From assembly GCA_905210875.1 (NCBI GenBank), contig CAJLYN010000033.1:1-15116 (forward strand): a stretch of 15,116 nt of DNA, given 5' to 3'. A program made the translations under genes and the position numbers. Below the pieces are notes generated by a model, which made no database searches, was not told the origin of the DNA, and was given only the letters and a program-made list of their open reading frames with translations. Numbering within the stretch: the first letter of the stretch is position 1; every line of letters starts with the position of its first letter. Positions 1-6,307 of the stretch are shown here, piece after piece. Source of the DNA: an uncultured Bacteroides sp. GTDB taxonomy: Bacteria; Bacteroidota; Bacteroidia; Bacteroidales; UBA11471.

Positions 1-2
1 GA

Positions 3-941
3 CAGGTGCGCATCGTCAACAGCCATTTCAATACCGACGACGACGCCATCTGTTTCAAAACGACCAACGCCACGGGCCGCTGCGAAAATGTGGTGGTGGC
101 CAACTGCGTCATCGCTGCCAACTGCAACGCCATGAAATGGGGCAGTGAGACCAACGGTGGATTCCGCAACTTCATCATCACCAACTGTGTATTCCGTCGG
201 GCCGACGAACCTACCATCTACGACCGGCCCCACCGCACCCTGGGCGGACTGGCCATCGAAACCGTCGACGGAGCCCTGCTCGAAAACTTCAACATCAGCA
301 ACATCTCCATGTACGGTGTGATGACCCCCATCTTCATACGTCTGGCCAACCGTGGACGCAACTACTACGACGGCGGCCCCTCGCAGCCGGTGGGTACCCT
401 GCGCAACATACACATCGCCAATCTTACCGCCACCATGCACGGGCTGGTTACAAGCTCCATCACCGGTCTTGACGGACACCCGGTCGAGAACGTTACACTC
501 AGCAACGTGCATCTGATATGCGACGGTGGAGGCTCGGCCGAGCATGCCCTCAACCGCAACCTGCCCGCACGGGAGAAAGAGTATCCCGAGACACTTATCT
601 TTGCCGACGCTCCCGCCTCGGGTCTCTACATCAAAAACGCCCGCGGCCTGCGCATACAGAACCTGTGCCTCGAAGTACGCCAGGCCGACCCGCGCTCGTT
701 GCTCTTCATCGAGCAGGTCGACGACGCCATTCTCGACGGCGTTACGCTCATCAATCCCACGGGAACACCCCAACTCACCTTACGCAACGACAACGACATA
801 CTCGTTGAGAAACTGAGAGAGACACCCGGCACAACACCGGCAGGCATCGTTGTCGAAGGCAACAACAGCCGCATCGCCATAGAAAAAGAGTGTCCGGTGA
901 AGTTTACCGACAACGCAACCAAGAAATGTCTGCTCAAATAA
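3..941 (+). CDS. GH28 (polygalacturonase-like) glycoside hydrolase, C-terminal part; 5' end outside window
   Basis: The reading frame is already open at the left edge. The GTG at 6 reads as an internal Val, so the true start lies upstream and about 312 residues are visible. Seen: the right-handed beta-helix pattern of GH28, with a DDDAI motif (residues ~11-15 counting from position 6) matching the catalytic Asp pair of the family, a WGSETNGG segment (~45-52), and TPIFIRLANRGR (~107-118), which holds the basic residue of the last motif. Known: GH28 enzymes hydrolyse galacturonosyl linkages in pectin. Bacteroidetes members of this subclass often have Asn-Ala-Met/Leu-Lys where plant enzymes have the Gly-His-Gly motif, as here, so the exact substrate (homogalacturonan, rhamnogalacturonan or xylogalacturonan) cannot be given. 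The Sel1 gene starts 11 nt after the stop, and a PL1 pectate lyase follows, so a pectin-use operon is likely. A signal peptide would be in the missing part. Confidence 0.88.
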   Translation, partial: QVRIVNSHFNTDDDAICFKTTNATGRCENVVVANCVIAANCNAMKWGSETNGGFRNFIITNCVFRRADEPTIYDRPHRTLGGLAIETVDGALLENFNISNISMYGVMTPIFIRLANRGRNYYDGGPSQPVGTLRNIHIANLTATMHGLVTSSITGLDGHPVENVTLSNVHLICDGGGSAEHALNRNLPAREKEYPETLIFADAPASGLYIKNARGLRIQNLCLEVRQADPRSLLFIEQVDDAILDGVTLINPTGTPQLTLRNDNDILVEKLRETPGTTPAGIVVEGNNSRIAIEKECPVKFTDNATKKCLLK

Positions 942-952
942 GATTCACGACC

Positions 953-1774
953 ATGAAAAAAGATATTATTCTGACACTTTGCCTCGTCGTCCTCCTCGGA
1001 AGGGTCCCCTATACGACAGCAATGGCTCAGGAGCCCGAAACGCCGGCCATGGAACTCTTCCGCTTAGGCGAAGAGTCCTACCAGAAAAAGAAATACAAAA
1101 CCGCTGTCGAATACTTCACTACGGCTGCAGAACAAGGAAATGCCGAGGCGCAATTCCGGATGGGAGAATGTTACTACTTCAAGAGAGGCGTCAGACGCAA
1201 CTATAAAAAAGCTGCTTACTGGTGCGAAAAGGCTGCCCGTCAAGATATTGCCGGTGCACAATACATTCTCGGAGCCTGCTATTACGACGGGAAAGGGGTT
1301 GAGAAAAACGCGGCACAAGCCGCCGCATGGTTTGAGAAAGCCGCCCGGCAAGGCATTGCCGGCGCCCAAAAGGAGCTGGGAAGCTGCTACGCCAACGGCA
1401 CAGGCGTCGCCCCCGACGACAGCACCGCCCTGTACTGGTTTACCCGGGCCGCCGAGCAAGGACTCGCCGAAGCGCAGTTCCTTCTGGGAGCCTGCTACTA
1501 CGATGGAAAGGGCACGGCAAAAGACCTCAACAAAGCCTTCTTCTGGTATCGGAAAGCGGCGTACCAGAACCTTGCCGAAGCTCAATACTTTCTCGGCATG
1601 TGCTACTATTCGGGCGAAGGTGTGGAACAAGACAACAACCAGTCGGCCCACTGGCTGACAAAGCCCTCGAAAACGGGCTTGACGGTGAGCGCGCCACCTT
1701 GGCCCGCGACATGGTGCGCCGCATCGAACGGCCTTCGTCTACCCTCCGATAAAGAACCTCATCGACAGTCATAG
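953..1774 (+). CDS. Secreted Sel1-repeat (TPR-like) protein with frameshifted C-terminus
   Basis: Start chosen at the ATG at 953, because it opens a Lys-Lys plus hydrophobic signal peptide (residues ~1-25, ending near AMAQ); the open frame upstream overlaps GH28. As read, the product is 273 aa. Seen: from residue ~33 onward a TPR-like unit is followed by about five 36-residue Sel1 repeats with the recurring pattern A-x-A-Q-x-x-L-G-x-C-Y-x-x-G-x-G-V. Known: Sel1 repeats are alpha-solenoid protein-binding modules; the partner here is unknown. Odd: the repeat consensus is lost after HWL (about position 1656). Reading from GAC at 1657 in the +2-shifted frame gives DKALENGLDGERATLARDMV and then further in-frame residues to TAA at 1750-1752, which is a normal Sel1 ending. 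So one base appears to be missing near 1655-1657, and the annotated tail to 1774 is probably out of frame. The gene sits between two pectinase genes, 57 nt before PL1. Confidence 0.85.
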   Translation: MKKDIILTLCLVVLLGRVPYTTAMAQEPETPAMELFRLGEESYQKKKYKTAVEYFTTAAEQGNAEAQFRMGECYYFKRGVRRNYKKAAYWCEKAARQDIAGAQYILGACYYDGKGVEKNAAQAAAWFEKAARQGIAGAQKELGSCYANGTGVAPDDSTALYWFTRAAEQGLAEAQFLLGACYYDGKGTAKDLNKAFFWYRKAAYQNLAEAQYFLGMCYYSGEGVEQDNNQSAHWLTKPSKTGLTVSAPPWPATWCAASNGLRLPSDKEPHRQS

Positions 1775-1831
1775 AGATTTTTGAGACAATCATCTGTCAT
1801 TTATATTCAAGGTTTTATTTTTTCACGCACT

Positions 1832-3223
1832 ATGAAAAAGATTTTTCCGATACTCCTGTTATCCTCCATTATCGGATTTTGTACATCGGCAAAGCCTTTG
1901 GCTTTTCCGGGTGCCGAAGGATACGGGAAATATACCACCGGCGGACGCGGCGGAAAAGTTATATATGTCACCAATCTTAATGACAGTGGTCCCGGAAGCC
2001 TGCGCAACGCTGTCGAAGAGAAAGGGCCCCGCATCGTGGTCTTTGCCGTTGACGGAACTATCGAATTGAAATCGCCGCTACGCATCAACAACGACAGCAT
2101 CACCATAGCCGGGCAGTCGGCACCGGGAGCAGGCATCTGCCTGAAAGACTATCCGCTGGTCATCAATGCCAGCAACGTCATCATACGATACCTCCGAGTG
2201 CGGGTAGGCGACCGTTACCACCGCGACAGCGACGGGATAGGTGGTGGACGCTACGGACAGAAGAATGTCATTCTCGACCATCTGTCGTCGAGTTGGAGCA
2301 TCGACGAATGCCTGTCGATTTACAAAACAGAGAATCTCACCGTGCAATGGTGCCTCGTCTCGCACAGCCTGAACAAGTCGGTCCACACCAAAGGGAGCCA
2401 CGGATTCGGCGGCATCTGGGGCGGATACAAAGCCACGTTCCACCACAACCTGCTTGCCAACCATGCCAGCCGTAATCCCCGTTTTGCCTCGGTCGACGGC
2501 ACAAAGTGGGTCGACTACCGCAACAATGTCGTGTATAACTGGGGATACAAAACCGCATACGGTGGTGGCCACCATGGCGAAATAAACATCGTGGGCAACT
2601 ACTACAAACCGGGCCCCGCCTCTCAGCACCACCGCATACTCGATGTGGCCGACGACGGCACCGGTCGCTACTATGTACACGGCAACGTCATGGAAGGCGA
2701 CCCCAAAGTCACCCTCGACAATAATAGCGCCATCGATGACCGCCCGGGGAAACCCTACATTTCCACCGCAAGAAACAAGAAAAAGACCAGAGGTATTGCC
2801 TCGGAAGCCATTCCTGCACGAGGAGAAGAATCGGCCTCCTGCATCGTCGACACACCATTCCCCTACGAAGCGATTAACGAAGACGAACCCGATGTCGCCT
2901 ACCGGCGCGTATTGGCCAATGCCGGATGCAGTCGTGTACGCGACAGCTACGACAAAGCCGTTATCAAGCAAGTAAAGAAAGGACGCGGCACATTCGGAGA
3001 GAAAGGTATCATCGACAGCCCCGAAGATGTCGGTGGCTGGCCCGAGTTGAAGTCGCGGAAGCCCCGCAAAGACAGTGATGGCGACGGCATGCCCGACCGT
3101 TGGGAAAAACGGAATGGCCTCGACCCTCACAATCCCAACGACGCCTCAACATACACGATAAGTCAGGAATATACTAATGTGGAATGTTACCTAAACAGCC
3201 TCGTTGACAAAAAAAATACATAA
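1832..3223 (+). CDS. PL1-family pectate lyase, secreted
   Basis: Start chosen at ATG 1832: the product (463 aa) begins with a Lys-rich signal peptide (residues 1-20, FCTSA then KPLAFPGAEG). Seen: the PL1 parallel beta-helix with VDGTI (73-77), DSDGIGGG (132-139), DHLSSSWSIDE (149-159), the FGGIWGG block (192-198) and SRNPR (213-217), which carries the arginine expected to act as catalytic base. Near the C-terminus, DSDGDGMPD (414-422) looks like a calcium-binding Asp-rich loop and is followed by RWEKRNGLDP, a tail common in Bacteroidetes pectate lyases. Known: PL1 enzymes cleave alpha-1,4-polygalacturonate by Ca2+-dependent beta-elimination, giving unsaturated oligogalacturonides. It follows the GH28 and Sel1 genes on the same strand with no clear promoter or terminator between, so co-transcription is likely. 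Length and motifs look intact. Confidence 0.93.
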   Translation: MKKIFPILLLSSIIGFCTSAKPLAFPGAEGYGKYTTGGRGGKVIYVTNLNDSGPGSLRNAVEEKGPRIVVFAVDGTIELKSPLRINNDSITIAGQSAPGAGICLKDYPLVINASNVIIRYLRVRVGDRYHRDSDGIGGGRYGQKNVILDHLSSSWSIDECLSIYKTENLTVQWCLVSHSLNKSVHTKGSHGFGGIWGGYKATFHHNLLANHASRNPRFASVDGTKWVDYRNNVVYNWGYKTAYGGGHHGEINIVGNYYKPGPASQHHRILDVADDGTGRYYVHGNVMEGDPKVTLDNNSAIDDRPGKPYISTARNKKKTRGIASEAIPARGEESASCIVDTPFPYEAINEDEPDVAYRRVLANAGCSRVRDSYDKAVIKQVKKGRGTFGEKGIIDSPEDVGGWPELKSRKPRKDSDGDGMPDRWEKRNGLDPHNPNDASTYTISQEYTNVECYLNSLVDKKNT

Positions 3224-3248
3224 AATAAAAATTTTTACCTACAATCTG

Positions 3249-3279
3249 TTGGATTATTAATAGAATTTACCTATTTTTG
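3249..3279 (+). promoter_or_regulatory. Bacteroidetes-type promoter of the trp attenuator / trpB2 unit
   Basis: TATTTTTG at 3272-3279 is an exact match to the Bacteroidetes -7 box TAnnTTTG. A TTG at 3249-3251 lies 20 nt upstream, the expected spacing for the -33 element. Transcription would start about 10 nt downstream, just before the leader peptide at 3304. Confidence 0.7.
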
Positions 3280-3303
3280 TATCGAAGAAAAAAAACAGAA
3301 AGC

Positions 3304-3363
3304 ATGAATTATCAATCCAGAAATTGGCAAGGTTGGCGTCACTTACACACTCAACGGTCGTAA
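3304..3363 (+). CDS. Putative trp leader peptide (19 aa, two Trp codons)
   Basis: A 19-codon ORF from ATG 3304 to TAA 3361, 25 nt after the -7 box. It contains two Trp codons, TGG at 3325-3327 and 3334-3336, in the local order Asn-Trp-Gln-Gly-Trp. Trp is rare, so two in 19 codons directly upstream of a tryptophan synthase gene is unlikely to be chance. The second Trp codon lies inside the 5' arm of a hairpin that competes with the downstream antiterminator (see the attenuator entry). Inferred role: ribosome stalling here when charged tRNA-Trp is scarce lets transcription continue into trpB2. There is no clear Shine-Dalgarno sequence, which is usual for Bacteroidetes. Confidence 0.75.
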   Translation: MNYQSRNWQGWRHLHTQRS

Positions 3364-3427
3364 GGCACAACCTCGTATATAATAAAGAAAAAGAAGGTTT
3401 GTCCGACCGCGGCAAACCTTCTTTTTT
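3330..3427 (+). promoter_or_regulatory. Transcription attenuator with mutually exclusive hairpins (trp leader RNA)
   Basis: Four segments can be paired by eye. Segment 1, AGGTTGGC (3330-3337, overlapping the second Trp codon), pairs with segment 2, GC-A-CAACCT (3365-3373). Segment 2, AACCT (3369-3373, extendable to 3367), can instead pair with segment 3, AGGTT (3395-3399, extendable to 3402 with one bulge). Segment 3 also forms the 5' arm of the terminator with segment 4 (3413-3426). A ribosome stalled on the Trp codons would cover segment 1 and free segment 2 to pair with 3, preventing termination. A ribosome reaching the stop at 3361 would mask segment 2, so the terminator forms. This is the classic 1:2 / 2:3 / 3:4 attenuator logic. 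A Bacteroidetes leader motif of this sort has, to my recollection, been described under the name Bacteroid-trp. Confidence 0.78.
3388..3427 (+). terminator. Intrinsic terminator of the trp attenuator
   Basis: Perfect stem: 3388-3401 (AAAAAGAAGGTTTG) pairs with 3413-3426, enclosing a small extra CCG/CGG pairing (3403-3405 with 3410-3412). The 3' arm ends in a run of six T (3422-3427). It lies between the leader peptide stop and the trpB2 start, as an attenuator terminator should. Confidence 0.88.
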
Positions 3428-3461
3428 GTTTGAATAAATTTATCCGATAAATATAGCGATT

Positions 3462-4823
3462 ATGAACACGAAAAAATTTTTACTGCAAGAAAAAGACATT
3501 CCCACGGCATGGTACAACATCGTGGCCGATATGAAGACCAAACCACTGCCCCCCCTTAATCCGCAGACACACCAGCCGATGAAAGAGGAAGACTTTTATC
3601 CACTCTTTGCCAAAGAACTGTCGCACCAGGAGATGAACCAGACCGACGCCTGGATAGAGATACCCGAACAGGTGCGCGACATGTACAAGATATGGCGTCC
3701 CACCCCGCTGGTACGCGCCTACGGTCTCGAAAAATACCTCGACACCCCGGCCCACATCTACTTCAAGAACGAAAGCGTCAGCCCCGTAGGCTCGCACAAG
3801 CTCAACTCGGCCATCGCCCAGGCCTACTATTGTAAAAAAGAGGGCGTTACCAACATTACCACCGAAACGGGTGCCGGCCAATGGGGTGCAGCCCTCTCCT
3901 TTGCCGCCAAAGCCTTCGGGCTCGAACTGGCCGTGTATATGGTAAAAGTGAGCTACCACCAGAAACCCTACCGCCGCTCCATCATGCAGACATTCGGCGC
4001 CCAAGTCATCGCCTCGCCCAGTATGAGTACCAAGGCCGGACGTAAAATCCTCACCGAACACCCCAACTACCAGGGTAGCCTGGGTACGGCCATCTCCGAA
4101 GCCGTAGAGCTGGCCATGCAGACCCCCAACTGCAAATACACCCTCGGCAGCGTACTCAACCACGTATCCCTGCACCAGACGGTCATCGGTCTCGAAGCCG
4201 AAAAACAGATGGAAATGGCAGGCGAATATCCCGATGTGGTCATTGCCTGCTTCGGTGGTGGTTCCAACTTCTCGGGACTCTCCTTCCCCTTCCTGCGGCA
4301 TAAACTCGTCGACAACAAAGATATACGCGTCATAGCAGCCGAGCCCGCCTCCTGCCCCAAACTCACGCGTGGCGTATTCCAGTACGACTTCGGCGACGAA
4401 GCCGGATACACACCGCTGTTGCCCATGTTTACCCTCGGACACAACTTCTCGCCGTCGAACATTCACGCCGGAGGCCTCCGTTACCATGGAGCCGGTTCCA
4501 TCGTAAGCCAGCTGCGCAAAGACGGACTCATGGAGGCTGTCGACATACCCCAGCTCGAAACCTTCAAGGCCGCAACAATTTTTGCACAGGCCGAAGGCAT
4601 CATTCCCGCCCCCGAATCGTCGCACGCCATCGCCACGGCCATACGCGAAGCCGAGCAGGCCAAATTCGAAGGAAAATCAAAAGTCATTCTTTTCAACCTC
4701 TCGGGCCACGGCCTCATCGACATGGCCGCCTACGACCAGTACATCGCCAACGACCTGCAAAACTATGAGGTTACCGACGAAGAGGTGGCACGCAACGTTT
4801 CCCAACTCGAAAAAATCATCTAA
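3462..4823 (+). CDS. trpB: Tryptophan synthase beta chain, TrpB2 type (PLP-dependent)
   Basis: 453 aa, starting at the ATG 35 nt after the attenuator terminator. Seen: the PLP-lysine motif GSHKLNSA with K113, ETGAGQWG (135-142) with the beta-chain catalytic Glu, and the phosphate-binding glycine loop FGGGSN (264-269). The long N-terminal extension before RPTPL (79-83) and the overall length distinguish TrpB2 from the ~400 aa TrpB1. Known: TrpB condenses indole with L-serine to tryptophan in the cytoplasm; TrpB2 forms often act without a standard TrpA partner and may salvage free indole. No trpA or other trp gene is next to it: upstream is a pectate lyase and downstream a convergent lyase gene. 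Regulation is predicted to be by the Trp attenuator. A terminator follows at 4851. Function is confident; whether the main role is biosynthesis or indole salvage is open. Confidence 0.95.
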   Translation: MNTKKFLLQEKDIPTAWYNIVADMKTKPLPPLNPQTHQPMKEEDFYPLFAKELSHQEMNQTDAWIEIPEQVRDMYKIWRPTPLVRAYGLEKYLDTPAHIYFKNESVSPVGSHKLNSAIAQAYYCKKEGVTNITTETGAGQWGAALSFAAKAFGLELAVYMVKVSYHQKPYRRSIMQTFGAQVIASPSMSTKAGRKILTEHPNYQGSLGTAISEAVELAMQTPNCKYTLGSVLNHVSLHQTVIGLEAEKQMEMAGEYPDVVIACFGGGSNFSGLSFPFLRHKLVDNKDIRVIAAEPASCPKLTRGVFQYDFGDEAGYTPLLPMFTLGHNFSPSNIHAGGLRYHGAGSIVSQLRKDGLMEAVDIPQLETFKAATIFAQAEGIIPAPESSHAIATAIREAEQAKFEGKSKVILFNLSGHGLIDMAAYDQYIANDLQNYEVTDEEVARNVSQLEKII

Positions 4824-4850
4824 TCCTCCCACACTCCCCAAAAACGAGAA

Positions 4851-4883
4851 CGGCGCTGGCATTTGCCCGCGCCGCTATTTTTT
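4851..4883 (+). terminator. Intrinsic terminator after trpB2, possibly bidirectional
   Basis: CGGCGC (4851-4856) pairs with GCGCCG (4869-4874); an inner GGC (4858-4860) pairs with GCC (4865-4867) across a one-base mismatch. The T-rich tract 4877-4883 follows on the plus strand. A shorter T run lies on the minus side (4840-4844), so it may also stop transcription of the convergent PL11 gene. Confidence 0.82.
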
Positions 4884-4906
4884 ACGACCGTATCAACCGT
4901 TCGGGA

Positions 4907-6304
4907 TTACAGACCGGTCGACCAGTCCAGCCGTTTTGTCCGGCTCACACTACCATCGGCATAGAGAATCTCCTCGATATAAACTCCACACTCGGGTCGA
5001 GTTATCTGCTGTCCCAACAAATTGTAATAGTTGACACGCAATACCTCTCGCTCCACACCCGCATCTGTTACACTCTGTACGCCACTCGTCAATGACTCGA
5101 CATAATCGGGCAGATAATAGCTCAGATGAGGCGGTTGATTATACGCAGCCGTCTGCCACACCGTTGCCATACGATAGTGATGGTCGTGCATCAGCGTAGG
5201 CACTCTGTAATCGCTGGTGTAGGGAGTAGAAAATATCCAGAGATGACTCATCGTCTTCTCGTCGTAATAGATCTGCTCTTCGCGCCAGTCCCCGAAAATA
5301 TCGGCTTGCAGACAAGGAGTGTATTTGATAACATTTGTTCCTGCACCATATTTAGAGGGCATATCAACCAGTGTGGTCGCGCTCTGTGTGCGACCGCGCC
5401 ATTTGGTAATAATCCCCTCCTCGGTGGTCTCCTCCTGCAAGTCGCCGTCCCAATAGGTACGGAAATTGACGGTGGGCCGCTTGGTCGAAATCACACTTCC
5501 GTCGCAGCCATACACCTCATTGCCTGCGGCACTCCAATACTCACAGCCACGTGCCTCAGCATCTACGTCGGCACAAAGGCCTCGGCCCACATCGGTTCCC
5601 GTAAATTTACCAACAAGGACCTCTCCGGTCAACGCATCATGCATCTCTACACCATACTTGGCCGATACCTCTTCATGCACCATCATCACTTCGAGACCGT
5701 TGCGATCGGGGTCGAAATCGCCTACATGCAGGGCATCGCCATGTCCGAGGCCGGTACGGTAGATAATGGTTCCATCGTCGTCGAGGGCACAGGCTCCGTA
5801 AATAATTTCGTCGCGACCGTCGCCGTCGACATCGGCCGTAGCCAGGCTGTGGGCACCTTCACCATAAGCTCCGATACCACCGGCCACCGAACTGTGCAAC
5901 CACCGGGTACGCAGCGAAGAGCCGTCAAAATCGACGGCCCACAAGAATGCAGCCGTATAATATCCACGCGCCATCACCAGGCTGGGCCGCTCGCCATCAA
6001 GATAAGCTACACAAGCCAGATAACGCTCGCTACGGTTACCGTAGCTGTCGCCCCAATTGGAAATGGTATCTCGTGCAGGACGATATGCCGTCGTAGCCAG
6101 TTCTTCTCCGGTGAGGCCGCTGAATACCGTCAGATACTCGGGGCCACTGATGACAACGCCACTCTTCCCTCCGACCGATGTCCGATAATCGGCCTGCGGA
6201 TTGTCCTGCCCCATCAGTACATAATTTCCCCGTCCGTCGATTGTTCCGGGAGCCGTCTTGCAGGCAACTTCGGCACATCCGTCGCCGTCGAGGTCATAGA
6301 CCAT
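4907..6304 (-). CDS. C-terminal part of the interrupted PL11 rhamnogalacturonan lyase
   Basis: 465 codons from ATG at 6304 to TGA-side end at 4907, in the same frame as the upstream half. The ATG lies 3 nt after the internal stop, so translation could restart, but the product would lack a signal peptide and the first propeller blades. Seen: VYDLDGDGCAEVACKTAPGT right at the start, TADVDGDGRDEI, GHGDALHVGDFDPDR, YGAGTNVIKY, ADIFGDWREE and LMHDHHYRMA, all conserved PL11 blocks. The last ~45 residues (VNYYNLLGQQI, then GVYIEEILYADG and a basic end) resemble the C-terminal sorting sequences of Bacteroidetes secreted proteins. It runs convergent with trpB2, whose terminator lies 24 nt beyond its stop. 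Confidence 0.85.
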   Translation of the reverse strand: MVYDLDGDGCAEVACKTAPGTIDGRGNYVLMGQDNPQADYRTSVGGKSGVVISGPEYLTVFSGLTGEELATTAYRPARDTISNWGDSYGNRSERYLACVAYLDGERPSLVMARGYYTAAFLWAVDFDGSSLRTRWLHSSVAGGIGAYGEGAHSLATADVDGDGRDEIIYGACALDDDGTIIYRTGLGHGDALHVGDFDPDRNGLEVMMVHEEVSAKYGVEMHDALTGEVLVGKFTGTDVGRGLCADVDAEARGCEYWSAAGNEVYGCDGSVISTKRPTVNFRTYWDGDLQEETTEEGIITKWRGRTQSATTLVDMPSKYGAGTNVIKYTPCLQADIFGDWREEQIYYDEKTMSHLWIFSTPYTSDYRVPTLMHDHHYRMATVWQTAAYNQPPHLSYYLPDYVESLTSGVQSVTDAGVEREVLRVNYYNLLGQQITRPECGVYIEEILYADGSVSRTKRLDWSTGL

Positions 6305-6307
6305 CAG

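Noticed and set aside
890..952. Earlier start of the Sel1 gene at 890
   Set aside because: It would overlap GH28 and bury the signal peptide that begins at 953.
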